From positions 1,116,001-1,180,000 of the forward strand of contig CAWIOF010000002.1 of NCBI GenBank assembly GCA_963837715.1: a DNA stretch of 64,000 bases, written 5' to 3'. Below the pieces are notes generated by a model, which was not told the DNA's origin, made no database searches, and saw only the letters and a list, made by a program, of their open reading frames with translations. Positions 39,697 through 48,766 of the stretch are shown here, in pieces. Position 1 is the first letter of the stretch. Each line of letters begins with the position of its first letter. The DNA is from JANYLB01 sp963837715 (lineage in GTDB: Bacteria > Actinomycetota > Acidimicrobiia > IMCC26256 > JANYLB01). The position numbers and the translations under genes were made by a program.

Positions 39697-40988
39697 CCCG
39701 CACTCGGTTGGTGGTCGGAGTCGTGCTCGTCGTGTTCGCACTGACGGTCGCGGTTTCGGGTGCGTCGGTCTGGCGCGCCCGCGACCGACGCCACGGTGCC
39801 GAAACCGCCCTGGAGGTGGCGCGTGGGCAGCGGACCGACGCTCGCGCTGCGCTCGACGCGGCCGTCGAGGATCAGAACGTGGTCCAGGCGGACCTCGCGA
39901 CCCGCACGACCGAACGCGACACGCTCTCCGCCACGCTCGACATGACCAACGCGGGCTTGCAGGCGACGACGCTCGGCCTGCTCGGGACACGGGTCCGCAC
40001 CGCGTCGAACGACGCCCAGGCGGCCGCGCTCGATGACTGCCTCGCGGGCGTCACGGTCGCGATCCACGATCTCAATGCCGGAGCGGCGGTCACCGCATTG
40101 CGTGCGGCACAGCCGGCGTGCTCCACCGCGTTGACGGCCGGCACGACCGCGGTGTTCCCGTTCGACTTCCCCGATCCCTTCGTCCTCCGCGTCGGAAGCC
40201 TCTGGTACGCGTACTCCACCAACGCCGGCGCCGGCGACGTGCAGGTGCTCGTCTCGGCGGACCGCGTGCGCTGGACGATCGTGGGCAACGCCCTCCCCGT
40301 GACCGCCCCGTGGGCCCAGCGGGGCCTCACCTGGGCGCCGGCGGTCGTGCCCCGCCCGGGCGGCTTCGCGCTCTTCTACACCGCTCGCGACCGCGAGACC
40401 GGGCTGCAGTGCACCTCGGTCGCCGCGTCGGTCGCGCCGTACGGCCCGTTCGTCGACCTCTCCCGGCGGGCTCTCGTGTGTCAACACGACCTCGGCGGCT
40501 CGATCGACGCGAGCCCCTTCGTCGACGCCGACGGTCAGGCGTGGCTCACCTGGAAGAGCGAAGGCCCGCCGACGATCTGGAGCCAGCGACTCGACCTCAC
40601 CACCCTCCGGGTCACCGGACCGGCGACCGCGATCCTCCGCGCGACGCAGTCGTGGGAGCGCGGCAACGTCGAAGCTCCGTCGTTCCTCCGGACCGGATCG
40701 GGGTTGGTGCTGGCGTACTCCGGGAACCGCTGGGACACGAACCAGTACGCGATCGGGCTCGCGACCTGCGCCGGACCCGCCGGTCCGTGCGAGAAGCGGA
40801 ACCGCGGACCCATCCGTACCTCAGCCAACGGCGCGGTCGGCCCCGGTGGGGCCGAGTTCTTCCTGACCGACCAGGGTCCCGCGATCGCGTATGCGGCGTA
40901 CCGCGGTCCCGACGTCGGCTATCCGGCGAGCCGCCTGCTCCACCTCGCGCCGTTCGACCCCGCGACGGGGTCGATCGGCCCCGGGTAG
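39693..40988 (+). CDS. Membrane-anchored GH43-like five-bladed propeller protein
   Basis: A 431-residue protein from ATG 39693. Membrane segment (about 5-25), coiled coil (about 30-95), the C-x~20-C cap (LDDCLAGVTVAIHDLNAG), then a propeller starting FPFDFPDPFVLRVGSLWYAYSTN, with AQRGLTWAPAVVPRPGG and GSIDASPFVDADGQAWLTWKSEG. These match the DPFV, WAP and DPF-type blades of GH43 glycosidases, so an extracellular arabinan- or xylan-acting enzyme or a carbohydrate-binding relative is likely. Catalytic residues should be checked, since the D in IDASPFV replaces the usual IDPxxF. Confidence 0.7.
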   Translation: MTRTRLVVGVVLVVFALTVAVSGASVWRARDRRHGAETALEVARGQRTDARAALDAAVEDQNVVQADLATRTTERDTLSATLDMTNAGLQATTLGLLGTRVRTASNDAQAAALDDCLAGVTVAIHDLNAGAAVTALRAAQPACSTALTAGTTAVFPFDFPDPFVLRVGSLWYAYSTNAGAGDVQVLVSADRVRWTIVGNALPVTAPWAQRGLTWAPAVVPRPGGFALFYTARDRETGLQCTSVAASVAPYGPFVDLSRRALVCQHDLGGSIDASPFVDADGQAWLTWKSEGPPTIWSQRLDLTTLRVTGPATAILRATQSWERGNVEAPSFLRTGSGLVLAYSGNRWDTNQYAIGLATCAGPAGPCEKRNRGPIRTSANGAVGPGGAEFFLTDQGPAIAYAAYRGPDVGYPASRLLHLAPFDPATGSIGPG

Positions 40989-41030
40989 CGCGGCGCGGCC
41001 CGACTTCCCGACGCTCGGTACGCTCCGATC

Positions 41031-41848
41031 ATGCCGAGAGTGGAGCGCAACGGAGTCGGTCTCTGGTGGGATGCGACGGGTCCGCCTGATGCCGACGTGG
41101 TCGTGCTCGTGCCCGGTCGGGGCGACTCGAGCGACATCTGGCCCCCCGAGCTCCGCGACGCCCTCGCAGCCGCCGGCTTCCGGGTCGTGGTGTTCGATCC
41201 GAGAGACACGGGAGCGTCGGATGCTGCGGACGACTACGACCTCGCCGCCATGGCCGACGACGTCGTCGCCGTCCTCGACGCCGCGGGGGTCGAGCGCGGC
41301 GCACGTCGTGGGCCTCTCGATGGGAGGCTTCATCACCGTCGACCTCGCGACGCGTCACCGAGCGCGATTCCGCTCCCTCGGCTTCCTCTCGGCGATGAGC
41401 CCCGATCCCGACGCCGGATTCGGCCCGCAGTTCTTCGTCGACGGCGACAGCGACCCGGTCGAGGCCCACGTCGGCGCGATGGGTGCACCGTCCGACGACG
41501 ACCGGGCCTGGGTCGTCGCGCGCATCGACGCGGCACGGACGCGCGCGCCCTTCCGCCCGGACGCCGGCGAGCGTCACCAGGCAGCCGCCTTCCGTTCCGC
41601 GTTCCCCGAACTCGCGTCGCTCGGCGAGATCGACGCACCTGCTCTGGTGATCCAAGGCCGTCTCGACCAGGTCCTCCCGGTTGCCCACGCCGAGGCCCTC
41701 GCCGCCGGGATCCCCGGTGCCCGACTCCTCCTCATCGACGACATGGGGCATCTGCCGACCCCCGCGCGAGTGGAGCGTGATCGCCGACGCGACGATCGCG
41801 CATCTCGCCGCGGCGAGCCCCGACCCCGCGCGACCAGCGACTCGGTAA
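41031..41848 (+). CDS. Alpha/beta hydrolase (two frameshifts)
   Basis: From ATG 41031 (MPRVERNGVGLWWDATG). Deleting one base near 41298 gives the classic GVERAHVVGLSMGGFITVDLA nucleophile region, and deleting one near 41766 gives GHLPTPAEWSVIADATIAHLAAA and TAA 41848. Triad: Ser in GLSMGG, Asp in QGRLDQVLP, His in DDMGHLP. About 271 residues. A second hydrolase follows 9 nt later. Substrate unknown. Confidence 0.8.
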
Positions 41849-41857
41849 CCTCGAGCG

Positions 41858-42655
41858 ATGCCGACCGTCACCACGAACGGGATCTCGACCTACTACGAGC
41901 GTTCGGGCGACGGGCCACCGCTGCTGTTCTGCAACGGTTCCGGGTCGACGCTCGCCACGAGCGGGCTCCTCGTCGGCGTCTTCGCGGCCCGGTTCGACCT
42001 GGTCGCGCACGACCAGCGCGGGATGGGACGCACGGAGATCCCGCCCGGGCCGTACACGATGGCCGAGTACGCCGCCGACGCCATCGCACTCGTCGACTCG
42101 GTCGGTTGGGACCGCTTCCGGGTGGTCGGGATCAGCTTCGGCGGCATGGTCGCACAGGAACTCGCGGTCACCCGGCCGGAACGGATCGAGCGGCTCGCGC
42201 TCCTCTGCACGTCGCCGGGGGGAGCGGCCGGGGCGTCGTATCCACTGCACGAGCTCGAGCAGCTCCCGGTCGAGGAACGGCTCGCGACCTCGCTGCGCCT
42301 GCTCGACACCCGCTTCACGCCGGAGTGGCTCGCGACCCATCCCGCGGATCAGGGCCTCGTCGACATGGTGGCCGAACAACGCCTCGCGGCGAAGTCCGAC
42401 GACGTGCAGCGGGGCGAAGCGGCGCAGCTCGCGGCGCGTTCCCACCACGACGTCGCCGACCGACTCGACCGGGTGACGTGTCCGACGCTCGTCGCGTCGG
42501 GTCGGTACGACGGGATCGCACCGCCGGCCAACGGCGAGGCGATCGCGACGCGCATCGCCGGCAGCGACTTCCGGCTCTACGAGGGTGGTCACGCGTTCGT
42601 GGCCCAGGATCCGGCGGCCTTCCCCGAGATCCTCGACTTCCTCGCCGCAGGCTGA
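41858..42655 (+). CDS. Alpha/beta hydrolase
   Basis: A 265-residue protein from ATG 41858. It has the oxyanion region LLFCNGSGST, the nucleophile in VVGISFGGMVAQELA, the acid in VASGRYDGIAPP and the base His in YEGGHAFVAQDP. Similar in layout to 3-oxoadipate enol-lactonase-like hydrolases. Paired with the hydrolase just upstream, with which it may be co-transcribed, but sequence similarity between them is modest. Confidence 0.85.
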   Translation: MPTVTTNGISTYYERSGDGPPLLFCNGSGSTLATSGLLVGVFAARFDLVAHDQRGMGRTEIPPGPYTMAEYAADAIALVDSVGWDRFRVVGISFGGMVAQELAVTRPERIERLALLCTSPGGAAGASYPLHELEQLPVEERLATSLRLLDTRFTPEWLATHPADQGLVDMVAEQRLAAKSDDVQRGEAAQLAARSHHDVADRLDRVTCPTLVASGRYDGIAPPANGEAIATRIAGSDFRLYEGGHAFVAQDPAAFPEILDFLAAG

Positions 42656-42679
42656 CCGCTCCCGGCGCCGCGGTGCGAG

Positions 42680-43177
42680 TCAGGGGTTGGCGGGTCGGGC
42701 CGACCAGGTGAGCACCGTGCCGGTGCCGGCGGTCATCGCAGTACCCGGCATGACCCGCAGTCGCCACGGTTCGAGGCGCAGCGCGCCGAACGCCGGCGAC
42801 TGGGGACCGTCGCGCCACGGCGGGATGATCGCCGGGTCGTAGCCGACGGGTGGCGGTGCAGTCTCGAACCGCTGCCAGACCGCGATCCGCGTGTCGGGAT
42901 CGTCGACCCAGGTCGCGTCGCATTCGGCGCTGCACGTGTCGTGACTCGGATCCCAGTACGACACCGACACGTACGGATGGGCCGCGAGGTGCTCCCGCTT
43001 CAGCGGCGTCGGGCCGGTCGCGATCCAGCCGACGAGCCGCTCGCCGTCCCACTCCCAGATCGGATGCAGCACCCGCGACCACGGCCGGCCCGCCGGGTCG
43101 ACGGTGGCCGCCGAACACCACACGATCCGATGGGCCATCGTCACGAACGCGGGCGCGACCTGCTCCAGTGTGGGCAC
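42680..43177 (-). CDS. Pyridoxamine 5'-phosphate oxidase-fold (FMN/F420-binding) protein
   Basis: A 165-residue split-barrel protein from GTG/ATG-type start at 43177 (MPTLEQVAPAFVTMAHRIVWCSAATVDPAGRPWSRVLHPIWEWDGE). The pattern SAATVDPAGRPWSRVLHPIW and HPYVSVSYWDPSHDT fits small PPOX-fold proteins that bind FMN, F420 or heme. Catalytic activity is not assured. It is downstream of the isocitrate-lyase-family gene's opposite neighbour and converges on the hydrolase at 41858. Confidence 0.75.
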   Translation of the reverse strand: MPTLEQVAPAFVTMAHRIVWCSAATVDPAGRPWSRVLHPIWEWDGERLVGWIATGPTPLKREHLAAHPYVSVSYWDPSHDTCSAECDATWVDDPDTRIAVWQRFETAPPPVGYDPAIIPPWRDGPQSPAFGALRLEPWRLRVMPGTAMTAGTGTVLTWSARPANP

Positions 43178-43186
43178 GGGTGCACC

Positions 43187-44023
43187 CTACGGCGACCGGT
43201 CGCCGGCCGGGGCGAAGGCGGCGCGCACCGCGCCCGCACCGGCCCCGGCGACCGACCAGAACCCGTAGGTGCCGTCGTCGAGGAGCTCACGGGCCGCCTC
43301 GACCACCGCACCGAGTGCCACGAGGCTGAAGCCGCTCCCCACCGACACTCGGGCGACTCCCAGCTCTCCGAGCTCGCGGACCGTCGGCGCTCCGGGCAGC
43401 GCGAGCACATTCACCGGTCGATCGACCGATTCCACCACGGATCGGATGGAGTCGGGATCGGTGAGCCCGGGTGCGTAGAGCACGTCGGCGCCGGCTTCCT
43501 GGTACGCCTGGAGCCGGGCGATGGTGTCGGCGAGGTCGCGCCGGCCGTGCAGGTGGTTCTCGGCGCGCGCCGTGAGCACGACCTGGACGTCGCCCGAGTG
43601 CAGCGCGTCGGCTGCGGCCGCGATCCGGTCGCGCGCGTGTCCGAGTTCGTAGATGGAGCCGTCGGCGCGGCCGGAGAAGTCTTCGACCGAGAGTCCGGCG
43701 AGTCCGGTTGCCGCTGCCCGCGCGACGTTCGCGGCGACGTCGGAGGGTTCGTGGGCGAACGCGTTCTCGAAGTCGACGTTCACCGGGAGATCGGTCGCAC
43801 CGACGATCAGGGCCGCGTGGTCGACGACCTCGTCGAGCACCACCGAGTAGTCGAGCCGACCCATCGTGGCCGCGAAGCCTGCGCTGGTGGTGGCGAGCGC
43901 CGCGAACCCGAGCGCCCCGAGGAGCTTCGCGGAACCGACGTCCCATGGGTTCGGCATCACGAGCGGCTTCGCGCCGTGATGGAGGGTGAGGAAGCGCTCG
44001 GCCTGTTCGCGGTGCGTCGGCAT
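43187..44023 (-). CDS. Isocitrate lyase/PEP mutase family protein
   Basis: A 278-residue TIM-barrel protein from ATG 44023. MPNPWDVGSAKLLGALGFAALATTSAGFA at the start, VNVDFENAFAHEPSDVAANVARAAATGLAGLSVEDFSG and VLTARAENHLHGRRDLADTIARLQAYQEAGADVLYAPGL give the family's Mg-binding and gating regions. Members cleave C-C or form P-C bonds on oxalacetate-like substrates. The exact reaction (methylisocitrate lyase-like, oxaloacetate hydrolase-like or carboxyvinyl-type) is undecided. 9 nt upstream of the PPOX-fold gene, so probably co-transcribed. Confidence 0.82.
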   Translation of the reverse strand: MPTHREQAERFLTLHHGAKPLVMPNPWDVGSAKLLGALGFAALATTSAGFAATMGRLDYSVVLDEVVDHAALIVGATDLPVNVDFENAFAHEPSDVAANVARAAATGLAGLSVEDFSGRADGSIYELGHARDRIAAAADALHSGDVQVVLTARAENHLHGRRDLADTIARLQAYQEAGADVLYAPGLTDPDSIRSVVESVDRPVNVLALPGAPTVRELGELGVARVSVGSGFSLVALGAVVEAARELLDDGTYGFWSVAGAGAGAVRAAFAPAGDRSP

Positions 44024-44067
44024 CCGGCCAAACTACCCAGACCCAACTCCCGCCGACAGGAGCGCCG

Positions 44068-44529
44068 ATGAGTCCACAGATCGCCACCAACCAGACGGTC
44101 GACCGCGACGAGCTCCTCGACTTCGTGCGCACTCGGCACCACGCGCTCCTCCTCACCGCGCGGACCGACGGTGCTCCCCAGGCCTCCCCCGTCACCTGTG
44201 GTGTCGATCCCGACGGCCGGATCGTCGTCTCGACCTATCCGCAACGCGCGAAGACCCGCAACGCCCGGCGCGACTCCCGCGTGAGCATCGTCGTCCTCTC
44301 CGACGACTTCGGCGGCGCGTGGGTCCAGATCGACGGCACCGCCGAGGTGGTCGATCTCCCCGCCTCCGTCGAACCGCTCGTCGAGTACTACCGGGCGATC
44401 GCCGGTGAGCATCCCGACTGGGACGAATACCGCGCCGCCATGGTCCGCCAGGGCAAGTCGATCGTACGGATCACGCCGCGCCGGTGGGGTCCGGTCGCGA
44501 CGGGTGGGTTCCCTCCGGAACTCGCGTAA
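44068..44529 (+). CDS. PPOX-class F420-dependent enzyme/pyridoxamine oxidase-fold protein
   Basis: A 153-residue protein from ATG 44068 with AGGAG upstream. ALLLTARTDGAPQASPVTCGVDPDGRIVVSTYPQRAKTRNARRDSRVSI is the typical F420-binding split barrel of Rv1155-like proteins, with the RAKTRNARR motif contacting the deazaflavin. It reduces or protects small molecules using F420H2; the substrate is unknown. Confidence 0.85.
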   Translation: MSPQIATNQTVDRDELLDFVRTRHHALLLTARTDGAPQASPVTCGVDPDGRIVVSTYPQRAKTRNARRDSRVSIVVLSDDFGGAWVQIDGTAEVVDLPASVEPLVEYYRAIAGEHPDWDEYRAAMVRQGKSIVRITPRRWGPVATGGFPPELA

Positions 44530-44629
44530 CGGTCGCGTAACCGCCGGGCCCCCGCTCCGACTCGCGCGCGAAACATCCGTCGAGTGTCCTGAGGAGGAGC
44601 ACCCTCCCCCACTCTCGAAGGAGACATCC

Positions 44630-45928
44630 GTGGCCGCATCGCGCTTCCACCTGGGTTGGTTCCTGAACTTCGTCCCCGACGCCTGGAACGAGACGTGGGG
44701 TGCCGGCGGCGACCCGTGGGACGGCGCCTTCTACATCGAGATGGCGCAGGCGTTGGAACGGGCGTGCTTCGACTACGTGATCATCGAGGACAAGGTGATG
44801 GTCTCCGACGCCTACGGCGGGACGATGGCCGCCGACCTGAAGCACGGCATCGCGCCGAAGCACGACCCCGCGCCGTTGGCGACGCTCATGGCGTACTGCA
44901 CCAAGCGGCTCGGCATCGTCCCGACTCTCTCGTCGAGCTTCTACCCACCGTTCCTCCTGGCCCGGATGGTGGCCACGATGGACCACCTCGCCCACGGGCG
45001 GATGGGCTGGAACATCGTGACGTCGGCCGAGGACCGGGCCGCGCAGAACTTCGGGCTCGACAAGCTCTACGAACACGACCTCCGCTACGAGATGGCCGAC
45101 GAGTACCTCGACCTCGTGATCCAACTCTGGGAATCCTGGGAACCCGATGCCGTCGTGCGCGACCGGGAGCGCGGCATCTACGCCGACCACGAGAAGGTCC
45201 ACCGGATCGACTTCGAGGGGCGGTTCTACAAATCCCGCGGACCGCTCAACACGGTCCGCCCCCCGCAGGGCCGACCGGTGCTGTGTCAGGCCGGGGCGTC
45301 GCCGAAGGGCAGGAACTTCGCGGCCAAGTACGCCGACACGATCGTCGCCCCGGGCGCAACCGTCGCCCAGATGAAGGAGTACCGCGAAGACGTCCGCAAC
45401 CGGATCGAGGCCCACGGCCGCAAGCCCGACGACTGCAAGATCCTGTTCCTCGTCGCGCCCGTCGTCGGTGAGACCGAAGACGAGGCCCGGGAGCGCGACG
45501 CCCGGTGGGCAGCCGAGCCCGCGCACATCGAGTACGTGCTCGCCGAGATCTCGTCGATCACCGAGATCGACTTCTCCCAGTTCGACCTCGACCAGCCCCT
45601 CCCCGAGGTGACCACCAACGGCGAGCGTGGATCTCTCGAGCACTTCGCGAAGCGAGGTTCGGGCAAGACGCTGCGGGAACTCGCGATCGGTGGCCTGTCG
45701 GACTCCATCGACCTCATCGGCACCCCCGACTCGGTCGCCGACAAGATGGGCGAGGTGATGGAAGAGGTCGGAGGTGACGGCTTCCTCATCACGAGCCCGG
45801 TGATGCGCCTCAACCGCCGCTACATCACCGAGATCACCGACGGACTCGTGCCTGCGCTGCAGCGCCGCGGTCTCACCCGGACCGACTACACGTTCGAGCA
45901 GTTCCGCGACAACCTCCAGGAGTTCTGA
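44630..45928 (+). CDS. LLM-class flavin monooxygenase (NtaA/SnaA/DszA-type)
   Basis: A 432-residue protein from GTG 44630 with AAGGAG about 7 nt upstream. RFHLGWFLNFVPDAWNETWG, DKVMVSDAYGG, LSSSFYPPFLLARMVATMDHLAHGRMGWNIVTS and YEHDLRYEMADEYLDLVIQLWESWE are hallmarks of FMN-dependent two-component monooxygenases that oxidise sulfur or amine compounds such as nitrilotriacetate or dibenzothiophene sulfone. It leads a same-strand run of GAF-like, KARI-like and SDR genes. A flavin reductase partner was not seen. Confidence 0.87.
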   Translation: MAASRFHLGWFLNFVPDAWNETWGAGGDPWDGAFYIEMAQALERACFDYVIIEDKVMVSDAYGGTMAADLKHGIAPKHDPAPLATLMAYCTKRLGIVPTLSSSFYPPFLLARMVATMDHLAHGRMGWNIVTSAEDRAAQNFGLDKLYEHDLRYEMADEYLDLVIQLWESWEPDAVVRDRERGIYADHEKVHRIDFEGRFYKSRGPLNTVRPPQGRPVLCQAGASPKGRNFAAKYADTIVAPGATVAQMKEYREDVRNRIEAHGRKPDDCKILFLVAPVVGETEDEARERDARWAAEPAHIEYVLAEISSITEIDFSQFDLDQPLPEVTTNGERGSLEHFAKRGSGKTLRELAIGGLSDSIDLIGTPDSVADKMGEVMEEVGGDGFLITSPVMRLNRRYITEITDGLVPALQRRGLTRTDYTFEQFRDNLQEF

Positions 45929-45931
45929 GTC

Positions 45932-46463
45932 ATGGCCGACCTTCCGCCCGAGATCGAAGCTGCGTTCGAGTCCGACGATCCGCAGGAGGTGTTCGACGCC
46001 CTGATGGAGCCGCTGTGCCTCGCGCTGTCGGCCGACCGGTGCTTCCTCTACCTCCGCGACGGCTCGACGAAGCGGGGCGGCACCGTCGCGTCGTGGTCGG
46101 TGAGCGACGAGTTCCGCGACATGCGGCGACCGTTCGAACCCGAGATCGACGACCTGTTCACCGTCGACCCGATGATGGGCATCGCGTCCACGCGAACCCG
46201 AGGCGCTCTTCATCGCCGACGTGGAGACCGCCGGACCGGAGATCCTCAACCTCGAGTTCGAGCAGGACTTCGGCCACCGGGCACTCATCCACGCGCCGGT
46301 CTACGACGAAGGCGAGCTCCTCGGGATCCTCGAACCGTGCACCTTCGGGGAGCCGCATCCGTGGACCGAGGAGGACCGGACGCTCACCGCCGCGGTGCAG
46401 GCGCGTCTCGGACCGGTCGCCGCGGACGTGGACTCCAGCGCCGAACCCCGCTCGCATCCCTGA
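45932..46463 (+). CDS. GAF-like sensory domain protein (one frameshift)
   Basis: Starts at ATG 45932, 3 nt after the LLM stop. Deleting one base near 46192 joins STREPEALFIADVETAGPEILNLEFEQDFGHRALIHAPVYDEGELLGILEPC, giving about 176 residues. The pattern (catalyse-free alpha/beta sandwich with DRCFLYLRDG, ALIHAPV, GILEPCTF, WTEEDRTLTAAVQARL) is a stand-alone GAF domain, a small-molecule sensor. A role as ligand-binding partner of the LLM operon is inferred. Confidence 0.7.
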
Positions 46464-46515
46464 CGCTCCCGTCAGGGAATGCGGCGCTACGCTCCCCGCC
46501 GACGAGGGGAGCGCC

Positions 46516-47498
46516 ATGACCAGGATCTTCTACGAGCGGGACGCGTCGCTCGACGAGCTCGAGGGCGCGGAGGTCGCGGTGGTCGGCTACGGCAACCAGG
46601 GTCGTCGTGGGCGCTGAACCTGCGCGACAGCGGACTCGACGTGCAGCGTCTGCGTCCGGAGCGACGCCTCGCAGGAGCAGGCGGTGGCCGACGGCTTCGA
46701 GACCGGGCCCGTCGCCGACGGCCGACGGCGCCGACGTGCATGTGCGTCCTCGTGCCCGACGACGTGATCCCGTCGCTCGGCCTCTCACCCCGCGCCGACG
46801 CGTGCACCATCGTCGCGAGCGGGTACACCCCGGCCTACGGACGGTTCCTCCCGCCCGGCGACATCACGATGATCGCCCCCCGCATGCTCGGGCCCGAGGT
46901 GCGCCGCTGCTACGAGGAGGGCGCCGGGTTCATCACCGCCATCGGTGTCCAGGTCGACGCCACCGGCCGTGCGCTCGCCCGCACCCTGGCCGTCGCGCTC
47001 GCGCTCGGTGGCCTCCGCGAGGGGGCGATCGAGCTCACGCTCGAGCAGGAGGCGATCCTCGACCTCGCCGTCGAGCAGGTCCTCTCCCCCGCGCTCGCCG
47101 CCGTGAACAACGCGTTCGTCGCCACCATGGCCGCGCGCGGCATCCCACTCGAGGCGATCGTCACCGAGCTCGTGCTCTCGGGTGAGGTCGAGCGGACGTA
47201 CCGACTCCTGCGTGAGTCGGGGTTCGCGGTGCAGTCGGAGTTCCACTCGCCGACGAGCCAGTACGGCCAGCTCTCGCGCCGGGGCCGCTTCGACCACCTC
47301 GACGTGCGAGCCACGATGGAGGAGCTCACCGACGACATCGCGTCGGGCCGCTTCGCCGACGAGTGGGACGCCGAGCGCGACGCCGGCTACCCCACGCTCA
47401 CCGCGCTCAAGGAGCAGCACGCGGGTCCGGCGGTGCGCGAGTACGAGGCCGAGCTGCGGCGACGGCTCGGCCCGGGTGTGGCCACCGACGCCGGCTGA
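46516..47498 (+). CDS. Ketol-acid reductoisomerase-like protein (frameshifted N-terminus)
   Basis: From ATG 46516 (MTRIFYERDASLDELEGAEVAVVGYGNQG). NADPH-binding Rossmann domain followed by the KARI C-terminal all-helical domain with ELTLEQEAILDLAVEQVLSPALAAVNNAFVATMA. Four frameshifts cluster between 46604 and 46739, after which the frame is clean. It is diverged from biosynthetic IlvC: the usual TAEYGD motif is replaced by SPTSQYGQ. A role outside branched-chain amino-acid synthesis is likely but undefined. About 326 residues after repair. Confidence 0.78.
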
Positions 47499-47502
47499 CG
47501 AC

Positions 47503-48347
47503 GTGGCCCGGTTCAGCGGCAAGGTCGCGATCGTCACCGGCGCCGGCTCCGGGATCGGGCGCGCGACCGCGCACCTGCTCGCGGCCGAGGGCGCGGCGGT
47601 GACCGTGGCCGACATCGCGCCCGACGGCTGCCGACGCGGTCGTCGCCGAGATCGATGGCGGCCGGCGGCACCGCCCGAACCCAGGTCGTCGACGTCGCCG
47701 AGCCGGAGGCGGTGGCGGCGACGGTCGCCGACACCGTCGCCGCGTTCGGCGGACTCGACGTGCTCCACAACAACGCCGCCGCGCTCGACCAGAACCGCGA
47801 TCGACCAGGACGTCGTGACCATGGACCTCGCGACCTGGGATCGCGTGCTCGCGGTGAACCTCACCGGACCGATGCTCGGTGCCGGTTCGCGATCCCCGCG
47901 ATGCTCGAGCGGGGCGGCGGTGCGATCGTGAACACCGCGTCGGCGGCGGCGTTCTACGGCAGCGACTCCCTCGCGGCGTACGGGACTTCGAAGGCCGGCG
48001 TCGTGGCCCTCACCCGCAACGTCGCGACCGCCTACGGCGAGCGTGGGATCCGCTGCAACACGGTCGCGCCCGGGGTCGTCGTCGCCGAGGCGGCCCAGGA
48101 CGCGCTCGGTGGACCGATGGGCGACCGCCTGCGTCGCTACAGCACGAGCCACCTCACCGGCCGGCTCGGCTACCCCGAGGAGATCGCGACCGCGGTCGCG
48201 TACCTCGCGTCCGACGACGCCGCGTTCATCACCGGCGAGGTCCTGCGCGTCGACGGCGGCTTCACCGCCCACTCACCGACCTACGCCACCGACCGCCACC
48301 GGGCTGACGCCCGTTCGGCGGGCGGAGCGCCGCGTCGGATCAGCTGA
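47503..48347 (+). CDS. SDR-family oxidoreductase (multiply frameshifted)
   Basis: GTG 47503 lies 4 nt after the KARI-like stop. TGAGSGIG cofactor motif, DVLHNNAA, catalytic Ser in NTASAAAFYG, Y-x3-K in YGTSK and ITGEVLRVDGG show a classical SDR. Four frameshifts within 260 nt (near 47627, 47657, 47796 and 47880) split the first half; the second half is clean to TGA 48347. Repaired length about 280. Coupled to the KARI-like gene, suggesting a shared 2-keto or 2-hydroxy acid pathway, by inference. Confidence 0.78.
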
Positions 48348-48741
48348 CGCAGAACTCGTTGCCCTCGGGGTCGGTCATCACGACCCACTCGATCCCGGCC
48401 TCCTGCACGGCACGCACCTCGCGACCCCCGGCCGCGACCAGTTCGGCGACCTTCTCGCCGCGGTGCTCCCCGGCGCGGACGTCGAGGTGCACCCGGTTCT
48501 TCACCGCCTTCTCCTCGGGGACCCGTTGGAACAGCAGCCGGGGACCGCGACCGCCGGGATCGACGACCGCACTCATCGACCCCTGGGGCGGCACCGGGAG
48601 GCCGTTCGCCTCGAGGAACTCGGGCCAGGTTGCGAAACCGGGTGGAGGCGGCTGCACCCGGTAGTCGAGCGCCACCGCCCAGAACTCGGCCAGGCGGTCG
48701 GCGTCGCGGCAGTCGAACGTGATCTGGACTTCGAGTCCCAT
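48340..48741 (-). CDS. VOC-family (glyoxalase-like) protein
   Basis: A 133-residue single VOC domain from ATG 48741: MGLEVQITFDCRDADRLAEFWAVALDYRV, LLFQRVPEEKAVKNRVHLDV and WVVMTDPEGNEFCV, the standard repeats with metal-type His and Glu positions. It ends 8 nt inside the SDR gene on the other strand. It lies 25 nt downstream of the WYL regulator on the same strand and is probably co-transcribed with it. Confidence 0.85.
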   Translation of the reverse strand: MGLEVQITFDCRDADRLAEFWAVALDYRVQPPPPGFATWPEFLEANGLPVPPQGSMSAVVDPGGRGPRLLFQRVPEEKAVKNRVHLDVRAGEHRGEKVAELVAAGGREVRAVQEAGIEWVVMTDPEGNEFCVS

Positions 48742-48766
48742 CGGGACCTCCTCGGTTCGGTTCGGG

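Noticed and set aside
42680..44529. Two PPOX-fold genes and the PEP mutase-like gene as an F420 biosynthesis cluster
   Set aside because: They are F420 users or relatives at most; no fbi/cofG-type biosynthetic gene is present.
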